Assembly (NCBI RefSeq): GCF_009377345.1
Contig: NZ_WBSL01000001.1
Location: 867,001-931,000, forward strand
Reading direction: 5' to 3'
DNA length: 64,000 nt
Origin: Deinococcus terrestris
GTDB lineage: Bacteria > Deinococcota > Deinococci > Deinococcales > Deinococcaceae
In this document: piece after piece, positions 1-14,009 of the stretch
Numbering within the stretch: position 1 is the first letter of the stretch
Layout: the number at the start of each line of letters is the position of its first letter
Made by a program: the position numbers and the translations under genes
The notes under the pieces: model-generated
The model's database searches: none
Told to the model about the DNA's origin: nothing
Seen by the model: the letters and a program-made list of their open reading frames with translations, nothing else

Positions 1-117
1 GAAGGCCAGGCTGCCGAGCGCCGCCACCCACTCCCCGCGCCCCAGTTGCAGCACCAGAGCAATCAACCCGCCCACGTTGAGAAACGCCAGCATCACCAAG
101 AGCAGCCCCGGCAGCAT
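1..117 (-). CDS. Membrane protein, N-terminal fragment (runs off the window)
   Basis: Only the first 39 codons are present; the gene continues to the left of the window. The fragment opens MLPGLLLVMLAFLNVGGLIA, a hydrophobic stretch typical of a first membrane segment. Its ATG overlaps the TGA of the TPR gene (TGATG at 115-119), so it is probably the third gene of a thioredoxin-TPR-membrane protein operon. The product cannot be named from this fragment. Confidence 0.6.
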   Translation of the reverse strand, partial: MLPGLLLVMLAFLNVGGLIALVLQLGRGEWVAALGSLAF

Positions 118-725
118 CAGCCCACCAGCGAGGCGGCGCGGGCCTCGACCTCGGCGGCGGCCCGGTCATCCTCGGCTTCGCGGAAGAAGATGGCGGCTTC
201 CTGATAGGCGGCCCGTGCTTCCCCCCGGTCCCCCCCATACGCGGCCAGTTCGCCCCGCGCCCGGTGGAGGCATCCCAGCGTCATCGGGTCGTCGGCGGTG
301 TGGGCGTCGGCCAGGGCATCTTCGAGCGCGGCGCGGGCCTGATCCCCTTCCCCCAGCGCGAGGTGACAGACCACGATTTTGTAGCCATTCACCGCCCGCT
401 TGAAGGGTTGCTTGGTTTGCGGCAAGGCCCCGATCAGTGCCCGCTCCTCCCCGAAGAGCCGCAGCGCCGCCTGGTGCTCGCCCGCCAGCCGCTCCACCAT
501 GCCGAGCTGGTGCACGGCGATGTGCTCCCAGGGATCGCCCGCGTGGGCCTGGCGCAGCCGCCCATAGACCTCACGCGCCCCGGCGTGGTCACCCGTGTGC
601 GCCAGGACGTAGCCCCAGGCCATCTGGCCTGCGCGGGAGGCGAGGAGGTCGGGGTCGGCCTCCAGGCGTTCCCGCGCCTCTCCCCAGTCCTCGCGGTCGA
701 TGGCGGCCCAGACTTCCGGCAACAT
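117..725 (-). CDS. TPR-repeat-like helical protein
   Basis: The 202-residue protein is made of paired amphipathic helices with TPR-like spacing of small and aromatic residues, for example WGYVLAHTGDHAGAREVYGR near residues 37-56 and the segment near 155-180. It has no signal peptide or membrane segment, so it is probably cytoplasmic. TPR repeats mediate protein-protein contacts; no enzyme motif is visible. It starts 3 nt after the thioredoxin stop and overlaps the next gene, so the three are likely co-transcribed. The partner is unknown. Confidence 0.7.
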   Translation of the reverse strand: MLPEVWAAIDREDWGEARERLEADPDLLASRAGQMAWGYVLAHTGDHAGAREVYGRLRQAHAGDPWEHIAVHQLGMVERLAGEHQAALRLFGEERALIGALPQTKQPFKRAVNGYKIVVCHLALGEGDQARAALEDALADAHTADDPMTLGCLHRARGELAAYGGDRGEARAAYQEAAIFFREAEDDRAAAEVEARAASLVG

Positions 726-728
726 GGC

Positions 729-1157
729 TCAGGATACGTCCGCGAGGGCCGCGAGGCGGTCCAGCAGCGCCGCCTTGGGCAGCGTGCCCACCACCGTGTC
801 GGTGACCTCCCCGCCCCGCATCAGCAGCAAGGTGGGGATGCTGCGAACGCCGTAGCGGGCGGCCGACTGCGGATTCTCGTCCACGTTGACCTTGACCACG
901 CGCACCTTCCCGGCACGTTCGCGGGCCACGTCCTCCAACACCGGCCCCATGACCCGGCACGGGCCGCACCACGGCGCCCAGAAGTCCACCAGCACGGGCA
1001 CAGGCGCCCGCACATCCTGCGCGAAGGAGGCGTCGGTGCCGTCGTGCAGCCAGGGCAGCGCCGCCCCGCAGCGGGCGCAGGCGGGCACCTGCCCTTCGGG
1101 GACGGTCCGCACCCGGTTCTTGGCTCCGCAAACGGCGCAGGTCAGGACATCGCTCAT
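729..1157 (-). CDS. Thioredoxin with N-terminal zinc ribbon (thioredoxin 2 type)
   Basis: This is a cytoplasmic dithiol-disulfide oxidoreductase of 142 residues. Residues 1-35 carry two CxxC pairs (CAVC and CARC), the zinc-binding extension of the TrxC/thioredoxin 2 group. The thioredoxin fold follows with the active site WCGPC and a cis-proline in SIPTL. An upstream in-frame GTG at 1205 would add 16 uncharacteristic residues, so ATG 1157 is preferred; neither start has a clear Shine-Dalgarno site. The gene is divergent from purB and heads an operon with a TPR gene. Confidence 0.88.
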   Translation of the reverse strand: MSDVLTCAVCGAKNRVRTVPEGQVPACARCGAALPWLHDGTDASFAQDVRAPVPVLVDFWAPWCGPCRVMGPVLEDVARERAGKVRVVKVNVDENPQSAARYGVRSIPTLLLMRGGEVTDTVVGTLPKAALLDRLAALADVS

Positions 1158-1214
1158 GCCCCAGAGAAAGCAGACCCGTCCCGGCACAAAGGTGCCCCGG
1201 CTCACGGGCTGGGG

Positions 1215-1220
1215 TACGCT
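1215..1220 (+). promoter_or_regulatory. Putative -10 box of a leaderless purB transcript
   Basis: TACGCT fits TANNNT and ends 7 nt before the purB GTG. No Shine-Dalgarno site is present, so transcription probably starts at or next to the start codon. Confidence 0.5.
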
Positions 1221-1227
1221 GCCCGTC

Positions 1228-2535
<1,308 letters not shown>

Positions 2536-2548
2536 AGGGGATGACAGG

Positions 2549-3457
2549 ATGAGTGAGCGAGTCTCCGTCGCCCTCGTCGGCGGCGATACCCCCCAGGGGG
2601 CCGAATTCCTGCGGCTGGCGCTGGCCCACCCAGGGCTGGAGGTGACCGGGGTGAGCGCCCGTACCCATGCCGGGCAGCCCGTTGCAGAGGCCTACCCTAC
2701 CCTGCGCGGGGTGACCCGCCTGGGCTTCCGTGCCGCCGCCGATCTGGGAGAGGCCGACGTGCTCGTGCTGGCCGACGCGGTGGAGGATGGCCCAACGGAG
2801 GGCACCCGCCTGACGCTGGACCTCACGGGCCGCCGGGTGGCCGAGGCCCTGACCCCTGGCGCGGGCTGGGTCTATGGCCTGCCAGAGCGGATGCGGTCGG
2901 CGCTGCGCGGGGCCACGCGGGTGGCGGCGCCCGGCGACATCGCCACCGCCGCCGTGCTGACGCTCGCGCCGCTGCTGGAGCGCGGCGTGCTGCTGCCACG
3001 TGGTCTGCGCCTGACCGAACTGCGGGGGAGTTCCACGCCCGCCTTCGCCGTAGGTCACGACCAGGCGGATGAGATTGCCCGCGCCCTGCCGGGCCGCTTC
3101 CCGCTGGAGTTCACGGCGGCGCATCTGCCGGGGCTGACCGGGCTGCTGCTCCTCGCGGAAGCCTGGGTCCCCGACGGCTACAGCGACCGCGACGTGTGGA
3201 GCGCCTACCGTGAGGCCTACGCGGGCGAGGCCTTCGTGCGGCTGCTGCCAGGTGACACGCCCGATCCCGACCGGCTGCGCGGCACTCCCTTCATCGAACT
3301 GGGCACCTCCCTCGCCCTCGACTCGGGCCGGGTGCTGCTGACGGCGGCGCTGGACCCCAGGGGGCGCGGGGGCGCGGGGCAAGCCCTCCAGAGTCTCAAC
3401 CTCGCGCTGGGGCAGCCGGAGGGAACCGGGCTCGACTTTACCGGGCTGCTGCCCTGA
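2549..3457 (+). CDS. ArgC/LysY-like semialdehyde dehydrogenase homologue lacking the catalytic cysteine
   Basis: The 302-residue protein looks like N-acetyl-gamma-glutamyl-phosphate reductase (ArgC) or its lysine-pathway relative. It has an N-terminal nucleotide-binding segment ALVGGDTPQGAE, then VYGLPE near residue 108, FTAAHLPGLTG in the middle, and the C-terminal ArgC-like block GGAGQALQSLNLALG. Where ArgC has NPGCY with its catalytic cysteine, this protein has APGDI, with Asp130 at the cysteine position. It is also shorter than typical ArgC (about 340). Normal reductase chemistry is therefore unlikely. An AAGGGG site lies 8 nt before ATG 2549, right after purB. The role is unknown. Confidence 0.7.
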   Translation: MSERVSVALVGGDTPQGAEFLRLALAHPGLEVTGVSARTHAGQPVAEAYPTLRGVTRLGFRAAADLGEADVLVLADAVEDGPTEGTRLTLDLTGRRVAEALTPGAGWVYGLPERMRSALRGATRVAAPGDIATAAVLTLAPLLERGVLLPRGLRLTELRGSSTPAFAVGHDQADEIARALPGRFPLEFTAAHLPGLTGLLLLAEAWVPDGYSDRDVWSAYREAYAGEAFVRLLPGDTPDPDRLRGTPFIELGTSLALDSGRVLLTAALDPRGRGGAGQALQSLNLALGQPEGTGLDFTGLLP

Positions 3458-3460
3458 CCC

Positions 3461-3931
3461 TCACGCCGGATGGGGCGGCACCCGCACGATGCTGAGCATG
3501 TAGCGCCCCAGCGCCTGAATCGCCAGGTAGAAGTGCTCGAAGTCGATGGGCTTGACCACGTAGCTCGCCGCGTGCGCCTGATACGAGCGCAGGATGTCCT
3601 CGTCGGCCTGGCTGGTGGTCAGGACGATCACCGGGATGGTCATCAGGTGGGGGTCGCGCTTGAGTTCCGCGAGCACCTCCAGTCCGTTCTTGCGCGGCAT
3701 GTTGATGTCGAGCAGGATCACGTCGGGGCGCGGGCTGTCCTCGTAGCCGGGGGCGCGGCGCAGGAAGTCGAGGGCCTCGACCCCGTCGCGGGCCACATGC
3801 AGGCGGTTGGCGACTCCTGCCGACGCGAACGCCTCCTGGGTCAGGATGATGTCCGGTTCGCTGTCCTCGACGAGCAGGATCTCAATGGGAGTGGCGCTCG
3901 CCAGGGGGTGTGGGGGGTCTGCCATGCTCAT
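3461..3931 (-). CDS. Single-domain response regulator (Rcp1/CheY type)
   Basis: This is a receiver-only protein of 156 residues with no output domain. It has the acidic pocket LLVEDSEPD, the phospho-acceptor Asp in DVILLDINMP, the conserved Thr in IVLTTSQ and the Lys in YVVKPIDF. Such stand-alone receivers often act with phytochrome-type or hybrid histidine kinases by protein contact; no kinase is adjacent. ATG 3931 is chosen because AGGAG lies 8 nt upstream; the longer in-frame extension is Arg-rich and not conserved-looking. It converges on the ArgC-like gene with only 3 nt between stops. Confidence 0.9.
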   Translation of the reverse strand: MSMADPPHPLASATPIEILLVEDSEPDIILTQEAFASAGVANRLHVARDGVEALDFLRRAPGYEDSPRPDVILLDINMPRKNGLEVLAELKRDPHLMTIPVIVLTTSQADEDILRSYQAHAASYVVKPIDFEHFYLAIQALGRYMLSIVRVPPHPA

Positions 3932-4071
3932 AAGGGGGGCTCCTGTCTCTTCTGACCCCAGTCTGCGGGCCGAACCTGTTCCCCGCGCTGAGCCGCGCTT
4001 CACACGGGCGAAACCCAGCCTTGACCTGGCCTTGACGGTCGCGTCCGCTGGGGCCACCCCTGGCCCTGCCG

Positions 4072-4077
4072 TACCCT
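4072..4077 (+). promoter_or_regulatory. Putative -10 box, leaderless start of the DinB-like gene
   Basis: TACCCT is followed by 6 nt and then the ATG at 4084; there is no ribosome-binding site. Confidence 0.45.
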
Positions 4078-4083
4078 GGCCCT

Positions 4084-4493
4084 ATGAACCTGCTGCAAGG
4101 TGCCCTGGGCGGCACCAGTTTCCCCGACCCCGAGCGGCTCCTCGCGGACCTGAGCTGGCAGGACGCCTCCCGCCCGGTCCCCGGCGTGCCCTACACGCTG
4201 GCCGAAGTGCTCGCGCACCTCGCGGGAACGGCCCGCGCCAGCCTCGACCTCGCGGCGGGGCGGGCCGAGGAATGGCCGGGGGACCTGGACCTCTGGCCGG
4301 GGGTCCGGGATGAGGCGCACTTCCGCACCCTCCTCACCGAGCTGCGGCTGGGGCTGACCGAGGCGCGTGCCCTGGCCGACTCGCCCTCCGACCGGGCGCG
4401 GGACATCCTGACTGACCTCGCCGCGCACAGCGCCTACCACTGGGGCCAGGTCGCGCTGCTGCGCCGGGTGCTGGGCGTGTGGCCGGAGAGCGA

Positions 4494-4497
<4 letters not shown>
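4084..4497 (+). CDS. DinB/YfiT-superfamily four-helix protein
   Basis: The 137-residue all-helical protein has the histidine pattern of the DinB superfamily: AHLAGTARASLD near residue 45 and HSAYHWGQVALLRR near 117. These histidines usually form a metal site in proteins that act as thiol-dependent transferases, but substrates of most members are unknown. D. radiodurans carries many members of this superfamily. The gene starts leaderless and its TGA overlaps the GTG of the next gene, so it is the first gene of a three-gene operon with a YjjX-like NTPase and a small acetyltransferase. Confidence 0.75.
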
Positions 4498-5047
<550 letters not shown>

Positions 5048-5051
<4 letters not shown>

Positions 5052-5359
5052 CGAACGAACCGCAGGTGATCAACAACGAGGCCGAGAACCGTTACGAGCT
5101 GCGCTCTGGAGACCGGGTGCTGGGCTTCGCCGAGTACCGCCCGGCGGGTCAGGCCCTGATGTTCAGCCACACCGAGATTGAGCCCGGCCACGAGGGACAG
5201 GGCCTGGGCTCGCGGCTGGTGCGCGGCGCCCTGGACGACGCCCGTGCCCAGGGCCGGGAGGTGGTGCCCATGTGCCCCTTCGTGGCGTCGTACATCCGCG
5301 AGCACCGCGAGTACGTGGACCTCGTGCAGCCGGGGCAGCGGGGCATCTTCGGGCTGTAA
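5048..5359 (+). CDS. Small GNAT-type acetyltransferase (COG2388/YidJ-like)
   Basis: A 103-residue protein of the minimal GNAT family that lacks the N-terminal strand of larger acetyltransferases. The acetyl-CoA loop is visible in GHEGQGLGSRLVRGALDDA, and the C-terminal PMCPFVASYIREHREY block is characteristic of this subfamily. The acceptor is unknown. The ATG overlaps the YjjX stop (ATGA), so it is the last gene of the operon, followed by a hairpin terminator. Confidence 0.82.
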
Positions 5360-5375
5360 TCGTCAGGATGGGAAG

Positions 5376-5402
5376 GCCCCCTCATCGCTTGAATGAGGGG
5401 GC
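5376..5402. terminator. Bidirectional hairpin terminator
   Basis: A perfect 10-bp stem, GCCCCCTCAT and ATGAGGGGGC, encloses a 7-nt loop. It lies between the convergent GNAT gene (stop 5359) and SDR gene (stop 5420). The T-tract is weak on both sides. Confidence 0.7.
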
Positions 5403-5419
5403 ATCTCACTTTCCGGGTC

Positions 5420-6439
5420 CTACGTTGTTTCCGGCCGCACCGTCGGGCCGCCCTCGTTCAGGTCGGCCTCGGCCCGCTGCTTGAGGGGATTGCGCTCGGT
5501 GATCGCGGTCTCGGCCTCCGAGCCGGGCACGGTGGGGGCGCCCGGCACCGGGGCGGGGAGCAAGCGCCCCCCGAGTGCCAGCAGGTCGGCGGTGAGCTGC
5601 GGGGCGAGGGCCTGGGCGTAGCGCAGGATCAGGGCAGGGCCGCCGATCATCGTCTCGGCGTCGCCGCGCACCAGGGCGTCCACGATGCGGCGGGCGGCCT
5701 CGGCCGCGTACAGCGAGATCACCGGAGCGTTGTCCACGGTGGCGAAGAGGGCGTACTCCTTCTCGGCCTGCCCGGTGACCCCGGCGTGGCGTGGGCTGCC
5801 GGTCCGCATCAGGCCGGGGCAGACGGTGGTCACGCCCACCCCCTCCCGCGCGAGTTCCGCCCGCATGGCCTGGCCCAGCCCCGCCACCGCGAACTTGCTT
5901 ACCGAGTACGGGGCGAGGTGCGGGACGCCGACCTTGGCCCCCACCGACGCCACGATCAGAACCCGCCCACCCCGCGCCCGCAGGAAGGGCAGCGCCGTCC
6001 GCGTCAGCCGCAGCGGGGCGAGGGTGTTGACCTCCAGCGACTCGCGGAAATGCTCCTCGGTCATGTTCTCCAGCGGTCCCACCGTGATAATTCCGGCGTT
6101 GTTCACCAGCACGTCGAGGCGGCCGTGCTGACGGTTGGCCTCTTCGACGGCGCGGCGCACGTCGGCGTCCACGGTCACGTCGCCCGTGACGGTGTGAACG
6201 GTGGCCCCGCGGCCCCGCAGGTCGGCGGCGGCGCGGTCGAGGTCGGCGGCGGTGCGGGCGAGCAGGGTCAGGCGGGCGCCCCGCGCGGCGAACTCTCGGG
6301 CCAGGGCCAGTCCCAGGCCGCGCGAGCCCCCGCTGATCAACACGCTGCGGCCCCGCAGGTCAAAGGGGGAAGCGAGCAGGCGGCGGGCGCTCAACAGGCC
6401 CACCCCAGCGGCCAGCAGCAGACGCTTGGGCACTCTCAT
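5420..6439 (-). CDS. Short-chain dehydrogenase/reductase with hydrophobic N-terminus
   Basis: The 339-residue NAD(P)-dependent oxidoreductase has the glycine motif [11 protein letters not shown] near residue 36, the NNAG motif in VLVNNAGI near 110, and the catalytic Tyr/Lys in [10 protein letters not shown] near 178. The first 20 residues are hydrophobic and may anchor it in the membrane. The last 50 residues are Pro/Ala-rich and probably flexible. The substrate cannot be read from sequence. It stands alone, with an inverted repeat at 6508-6525 upstream that could be regulatory. Confidence 0.88.
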   Translation of the reverse strand: MRVPKRLLLAAGVGLLSARRLLASPFDLRGRSVLISGGSRGLGLALAREFAARGARLTLLARTAADLDRAAADLRGRGATVHTVTGDVTVDADVRRAVEEANRQHGRLDVLVNNAGIITVGPLENMTEEHFRESLEVNTLAPLRLTRTALPFLRARGGRVLIVASVGAKVGVPHLAPYSVSKFAVAGLGQAMRAELAREGVGVTTVCPGLMRTGSPRHAGVTGQAEKEYALFATVDNAPVISLYAAEAARRIVDALVRGDAETMIGGPALILRYAQALAPQLTADLLALGGRLLPAPVPGAPTVPGSEAETAITERNPLKQRAEADLNEGGPTVRPETT

Positions 6440-6583
6440 ACGGCTTCCGTCCGGTTCCGGAACACCAGAAAGCCGTCATGGTTCCTACTCCCTCCGGTCG
6501 GATGTGCAGGTTGCCAGGTCAACCTTTCCATCGGAATTCGCTTCATACCCCCGAGTGTGCCCGCCCCCCGGCCGCAAACTCCC

Positions 6584-6589
6584 TAGAGT
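6584..6589 (+). promoter_or_regulatory. Putative -10 box, leaderless HIT gene
   Basis: TAGAGT is followed by 6 nt and the ATG at 6596. Confidence 0.45.
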
Positions 6590-6595
6590 GAAGGC

Positions 6596-6937
6596 ATGGA
6601 CAACCCGCCCACCCTCTTCGAGCGCATCATCGCCCGTGAGCTGCCGTCGGACATCGTGTACGAGGACGAGCGCTTTATCGCCATCCGCGACATCGCGCCC
6701 AAAGCGCCCCTTCACCTGCTGGTGATTCCCAAACAGGTCACGGCCCGCGTGGACGAGATCACCGACCCCGCCGAGATGGGTGAGCTGTGGCTGACCGCCG
6801 TGAAAGTCGCGCGGCAGCACGCGGCTGACTTCCGGCTGGTCGTGAACTGCGGCGCCGGGGCCGGGCAGATGGTCTTTCACACCCACGTCCATATCCTGGC
6901 GGGCTGGGACGGAGCGCCGGAAAGTGACGTGCTGTGA
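6596..6937 (+). CDS. HIT-family nucleotide hydrolase/transferase
   Basis: The 113-residue protein of the histidine-triad (HINT) branch has the signature HTHVH near residue 97 and the conserved segment [12 protein letters not shown] near 38-49. Members hydrolyse adenosine phosphoramidates and related nucleotides in the cytoplasm. The length is normal. The TGA overlaps the GTG of the following HAD gene (GTGA), so the two are probably co-translated. Confidence 0.92.
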   Translation: MDNPPTLFERIIARELPSDIVYEDERFIAIRDIAPKAPLHLLVIPKQVTARVDEITDPAEMGELWLTAVKVARQHAADFRLVVNCGAGAGQMVFHTHVHILAGWDGAPESDVL

Positions 6938-7620
6938 TTCTCCAGCCCTTTCAGGCGGTCCTCTTCGACCTCGACGGCGTGCTGGTCGACAGCGAGGAGC
7001 TGGCGAACGGGGTGTGGGTGGAATTGCTGGCCGAACATGGGCTGAGGCTCGACCGCGCCCTGTTCATGAGCCGGGCGGTGGGCAGCACCCACGCGGCCCT
7101 CTTCGACTGGTTGCGGGCCGACTACGGCTGGGAGCAGCCGGAGGGTTTTCTCCCCGACCTCGACGCACGGCTGGCGCGGGCCTTTCACGCCACCCCCGCC
7201 ATCGAGGGCGCGGCTGACACGCTGGTGGCCCTGCGGCGGGCGGGCCTGCCCTTCGCGGTGGCGAGCAACAGCCTGCGGTCACGTCTGCACCTCAAGCTGG
7301 AGGCGGCGGGCCTAAGCCTGCTGGTGGGCGAACACGCCTATGACCCCGCGCATGTGCAGGGGCGGGGCAAGCCGCTGCCGGACCTGTACAGCTACGCCGC
7401 CGAGCGCTTGGGGGTCTCCCCCACCCGCTGCCTCGTCGTGGAAGACAGCGTGACGGGCGTGCTGGCAGGTGTCAGTGCTGGGGCGACCGTGTGGGGCCTT
7501 CTCGCAGGCGGGCACATTCACCCGGACAGTGGGGCGGCATTGCGGGAGGCGGGGGCGGTGCGCGTGCTCAGCGACCACGGGGAGCTGCGGGCAGCGCTGG
7601 GGCTGACGGTGGTGGCGTAA
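6934..7620 (+). CDS. HAD-superfamily phosphatase (beta-phosphoglucomutase/GPH-like)
   Basis: The 228-residue protein has all four HAD motifs: [11 protein letters not shown] with nucleophile and acid aspartates, ASNS, the lysine in RGKPLPDLY, and [10 protein letters not shown] helical cap lies between motifs I and II. This subfamily includes sugar-phosphate phosphatases and beta-phosphoglucomutases; the substrate is not evident. GTG start overlapping the HIT stop. It converges on the serine dehydratase alpha gene with a 22-bp gap. Confidence 0.88.
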   Translation: MILQPFQAVLFDLDGVLVDSEELANGVWVELLAEHGLRLDRALFMSRAVGSTHAALFDWLRADYGWEQPEGFLPDLDARLARAFHATPAIEGAADTLVALRRAGLPFAVASNSLRSRLHLKLEAAGLSLLVGEHAYDPAHVQGRGKPLPDLYSYAAERLGVSPTRCLVVEDSVTGVLAGVSAGATVWGLLAGGHIHPDSGAALREAGAVRVLSDHGELRAALGLTVVA

Positions 7621-7642
7621 GGACGTAGGGAAAACCCCACCT

Positions 7643-8527
<885 letters not shown>

Positions 8528-8584
8528 GGGCGCTCCTCCGGGGGCAGGGAATTGGGAGTCGGGAGGTCAGGGAGAGGCCGGGCC

Positions 8585-9250
8585 TCAGCCGTCCATCAAC
8601 TTGGGCAGCAGGCGTACCCAGTCGGCGTCGGGCCAGCGGCCGAAAAAGGAGAGGGCCTCGGGGCTCAGGGGCGCGTCGAGTTCGATGGCGACGAGGGCCT
8701 GTCCGCCCCGCGCCGCGCGGGTGCAGGTCAGGGTGGCGATGTTGACCCCGTCGGCGGCGACCGTGGCCGCAATGCGGGCGATCATGCCCACCGCGTCGGT
8801 GTAGCGCAGCAGCAGGGTGGGGGCCGCCCCGCTGAAGTTCACGCCGAGGCCCTGCACGTGGGTCACCAAAATAACGCCGCCGCCCGTCGAGCTGCCCTGC
8901 ACGGTCACGCGCCCGCTGTCGCCCTGCACCTCAAGGTGCGCGGTGTTGGGATGCACGTCCCCGAGGTCCACGTCGCGGAACTCGACGCCCAGCCCGGCGG
9001 CCTCGGCCTCCTCGAAGGCGCGGGGCAGGCGGGGATCGTCGGGGGCATAGCCCAGGAGCCCCGCCACCAGCGCGAGGTGGGTGCCGTGGCCCCGGCCCGT
9101 CTTGGCAAAGCTGGCGTGCAGGCCGATCACGGCCCGGCGCGGGGCCTCGCCCAGCAGATGGTGGGCCACCAGCCCCAGGCGGCACGCGCCCGCCGTGTGG
9201 CTGCTGCTCGGCCCGATCATCACCGGGCCGATCATGTCGAGAAGGGACAT
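8585..9250 (-). CDS. sdaAB: L-serine dehydratase, iron-sulfur-dependent, beta subunit
   Basis: The 221-residue partner of the alpha subunit. It opens with the family block [20 protein letters not shown] and ends with an ACT-type regulatory domain (about residues 145-205), recognisable from [23 protein letters not shown] domains usually bind amino acids, here probably serine. ATG 9250 is preceded by TATACT and 6 nt, so the transcript is probably leaderless; longer in-frame starts would add a Pro/Arg-rich shadow sequence. Confidence 0.93.
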   Translation of the reverse strand: MSLLDMIGPVMIGPSSSHTAGACRLGLVAHHLLGEAPRRAVIGLHASFAKTGRGHGTHLALVAGLLGYAPDDPRLPRAFEEAEAAGLGVEFRDVDLGDVHPNTAHLEVQGDSGRVTVQGSSTGGGVILVTHVQGLGVNFSGAAPTLLLRYTDAVGMIARIAATVAADGVNIATLTCTRAARGGQALVAIELDAPLSPEALSFFGRWPDADWVRLLPKLMDG

Positions 9251-9256
9251 GGAGGA

Positions 9257-9262
9257 AGTATA
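9257..9262 (-). promoter_or_regulatory. Putative -10 box of the serine dehydratase operon
   Basis: On the minus strand TATACT is followed by 6 nt (TCCTCC) and the sdaAB ATG, giving a leaderless start. Confidence 0.55.
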
Positions 9263-9494
9263 GGCAACCCCCATGAGGGGCGTCCGGGGCCGGGGGACGC
9301 GGGGTGGAGGTGGGGAGGGCGGCCGGGGAAAGACGCGTGCGGGCTTCTGGGAAGTCTGGACATGGAGAGGATGAGCCGCGCTTGCCCCCCTCCCCGGCCC
9401 TCTGCTGACGCACCTCCGCGAATCCCCCGCGAGGAGGGGCAAAACATCTGCCCAAACGCTTTGCTTGGCTGTGCCATCACACCAGGAAGCACCG

Positions 9495-9526
9495 AAATGA
9501 ATAAGCCGCCGCCCACCCGAGGCGGC
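9495..9526 (-). terminator. Intrinsic terminator of the small acidic-protein gene
   Basis: Read on the minus strand, GCCGCC and GGCGGC form a 6-bp stem around a 10-nt loop, followed by TTATTCATTT. It begins 18 bp past the stop at 9544. Confidence 0.65.
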
Positions 9527-9543
9527 AGCCCAAGCAATCGGTC

Positions 9544-9756
9544 TTACTGCTCTTCGCTTCCGTCCGTCATCTCGGAGAGGTTCTCGCGCAACTCATCCAG
9601 CTTGCCTTGCCCGGCTTCCCCTGAGAGGCCGTTGGCGTCCATGTTGCCGGTCGCGCCTTGCATCCCTTCTTCCACGATCTCGGTCTGGTTGGTGGCGTAG
9701 GTGTGGCCCTGATCCTGGGCAGCGTCGTTGCCGTCGCGGTTGCGGTTGTCAGTCAT
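9544..9756 (-). CDS. Small acidic hydrophilic protein, uncharacterised
   Basis: The 70-residue protein is rich in Asp, Glu, Asn, Gln and Gly with almost no hydrophobic core, and looks largely disordered except for a short helix near [12 protein letters not shown]. Codon use matches the genome and a good terminator follows, both supporting a real gene. No clear ribosome-binding site or TANNNT box precedes ATG 9756. Hydrophilic proteins like this are often stress-related in desiccation-tolerant bacteria, but that is only inference. Function unknown. Confidence 0.6.
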   Translation of the reverse strand: MTDNRNRDGNDAAQDQGHTYATNQTEIVEEGMQGATGNMDANGLSGEAGQGKLDELRENLSEMTDGSEEQ

Positions 9757-9813
9757 GCCCCAGGGTGGGCCGGGCGGGGGCGGGGGCGGATGTGGAGGGC
9801 GCGGCGGCGAATC

Positions 9814-11046
<1,233 letters not shown>

Positions 11047-11053
11047 CCCCGGC

Positions 11054-11059
11054 AGGCTA
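11054..11059 (-). promoter_or_regulatory. Putative -10 box, leaderless lycopene cyclase
   Basis: Minus-strand TAGCCT, 7 nt before the ATG at 11046. Confidence 0.45.
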
Positions 11060-11184
11060 GCGCGGCACGCGGGCGCCGGAGTGTGGGGGTTCGTGCGGCC
11101 GGGCTGACGGCGGGTGCGCTCCGGCTCAAGGGCGCCTCAAGCCCGAGTGTGCCCCCTGCGCCAACCGCGCCGCCGCAGGCCCGC

Positions 11185-11190
11185 TAGCCT
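11185..11190 (+). promoter_or_regulatory. Putative -10 box, leaderless esterase gene
   Basis: TAGCCT, then 6 nt, then ATG 11197. It lies about 125 bp from the divergent cyclase box. Confidence 0.45.
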
Positions 11191-11196
11191 CCGCCC

Positions 11197-12087
<891 letters not shown>

Positions 12088-12109
12088 AACCTGCCTTCTC
12101 TCCCCACCC

Positions 12110-12145
12110 AGGCCCGTGCCCCCACCGGAAGCGCGGGCCTCTTTT
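12110..12145 (+). terminator. Intrinsic terminator of the esterase gene
   Basis: AGGCCCGTGC pairs with GCGCGGGCCT (10 bp, one G-U) around an 11-nt loop and is followed by CTTTTC. It lies between the convergent esterase and recO genes. Confidence 0.75.
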
Positions 12146-12166
12146 CAGGTTCAGGGGGAGCAGCGG

Positions 12167-12928
<762 letters not shown>

Positions 12929-12935
12929 GGGAAGC

Positions 12936-12941
12936 AGTCTA
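12936..12941 (-). promoter_or_regulatory. Putative -10 box, leaderless recO
   Basis: Minus-strand TAGACT is 7 nt before the recO GTG. Confidence 0.5.
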
Positions 12942-13049
12942 GGGCGGCAGGAGCCGGGCGAGGGGGCGAGCGGGCACGGTTGGGGCCGCCCGCTTCCTGC
13001 GTGACGAACGGCTGAAACTCCCCCCACGTTCGGGCCTCCTGCCCTCCCG

Positions 13050-13055
13050 TACACT
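13050..13055 (+). promoter_or_regulatory. Putative -10 box, leaderless zinc-finger gene
   Basis: TACACT, then 7 nt, then ATG 13063. Confidence 0.45.
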
Positions 13056-13062
13056 CGGCCCC

Positions 13063-13467
13063 ATGAGCGACACGCCACCCAAGAACCACAGCGCCCGCGA
13101 CGTGTTGCGGGAACTGTTTCCGGAGTCGTACCGCGAACTGTTCGGGGAAGCGCAGGGCCAGGACTCGCCCCTGACCCTGGGCCTCTACCCGGTGGCCGAC
13201 GGACGGCTCGCCCTCGTCCACGGCGACCAGCTCGCCGAGTTCTCCCCGCTGGACCCCAAGGGCAAGAATGCCCTGCACTGCGACCTGTGCCACTTCACCC
13301 GTTCGCGGCAGGAGGCGGCCTTTTACCGGGTGGTCGTGGCCGCGCGGCGCACCCGCTACGTGACCCTGTGCCTGGACACGGCGGCCTGCCAGCGCCGGGC
13401 CGGAACGCGCGGGCTGGCGACCCTGGCCGACCGCATCTTCCCCATCGAACCCAGCTACGCGGACTGA
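13063..13467 (+). CDS. Treble-clef zinc-finger protein (FBP-domain-like)
   Basis: The 134-residue cytoplasmic protein has a C-terminal four-cysteine pattern: CDLCHF near residue 70 and C-x6-C in [11 protein letters not shown] near 105. This spacing resembles the C-terminal zinc finger of elongation factor G-binding (FBP) proteins, some of which protect or release EF-G on ribosomes. The N-terminal half is predicted helical with no other motif. The family name is tentative because only the cysteine pattern and local context support it. It is divergent from recO. Confidence 0.6.
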   Translation: MSDTPPKNHSARDVLRELFPESYRELFGEAQGQDSPLTLGLYPVADGRLALVHGDQLAEFSPLDPKGKNALHCDLCHFTRSRQEAAFYRVVVAARRTRYVTLCLDTAACQRRAGTRGLATLADRIFPIEPSYAD

Positions 13468-13505
13468 GTGACCCCCTCCCCCACGCCTATCCCGTAATCT
13501 GCCGC

Positions 13506-13976
13506 ATGGAAACCGTCTGGGCCGAACTGGAGCTGATGCGCGGGCCGCTCGTCGCCTTTGTCCTCAGCGGACTGATCGGCTGGGAGCGCGAGCAGCGCCG
13601 CCGGGGGGCGGGCCTACGGACCTACATCCTGATCGGGGTGAGCGCGGCCCTGTTCGTGGTCCTGGCCGACACCCTGATCGTGCGCTTCTCGGACAACTCG
13701 GAGCTGGTGCGCTTTGACCTCGTCGGCGTGCTGGGCGCGGTCGTCAGCGGCGTGAGCTTCCTGGGGGCCGGGGCAATTTTCTCGGACCGCAGCGGCGGGC
13801 AGGCCAAGGGGCTGACGACCGCCGCCGGGATGCTTGCCACCGCCGGGGTGGGCGTGGCGTGCGGCCTGCACCTATATGTACTGGCGACTGGGGCCACCCT
13901 GCTGATTCTGTTCACCCTGGGCGTATTGGGACGGCTGGCCGACCGGCACAAGCCAGAAGAGGAGCGGGGAAACTGA
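13506..13976 (+). CDS. MgtC/SapB-family membrane protein
   Basis: The 156-residue inner-membrane protein has about four to five hydrophobic segments. It carries the MgtC family motifs [20 protein letters not shown] and [11 protein letters not shown], plus the later [15 protein letters not shown]. MgtC proteins are linked to magnesium limitation and F-ATPase control in pathogens; in free-living bacteria the role is unclear. The start has TAATCT 5 nt upstream. No partner gene is evident. Confidence 0.88.
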   Translation: METVWAELELMRGPLVAFVLSGLIGWEREQRRRGAGLRTYILIGVSAALFVVLADTLIVRFSDNSELVRFDLVGVLGAVVSGVSFLGAGAIFSDRSGGQAKGLTTAAGMLATAGVGVACGLHLYVLATGATLLILFTLGVLGRLADRHKPEEERGN

Positions 13977-14009
13977 AGGAGAGGCAAGGGCCGCCTTCAT
14001 CCTCCAGAT

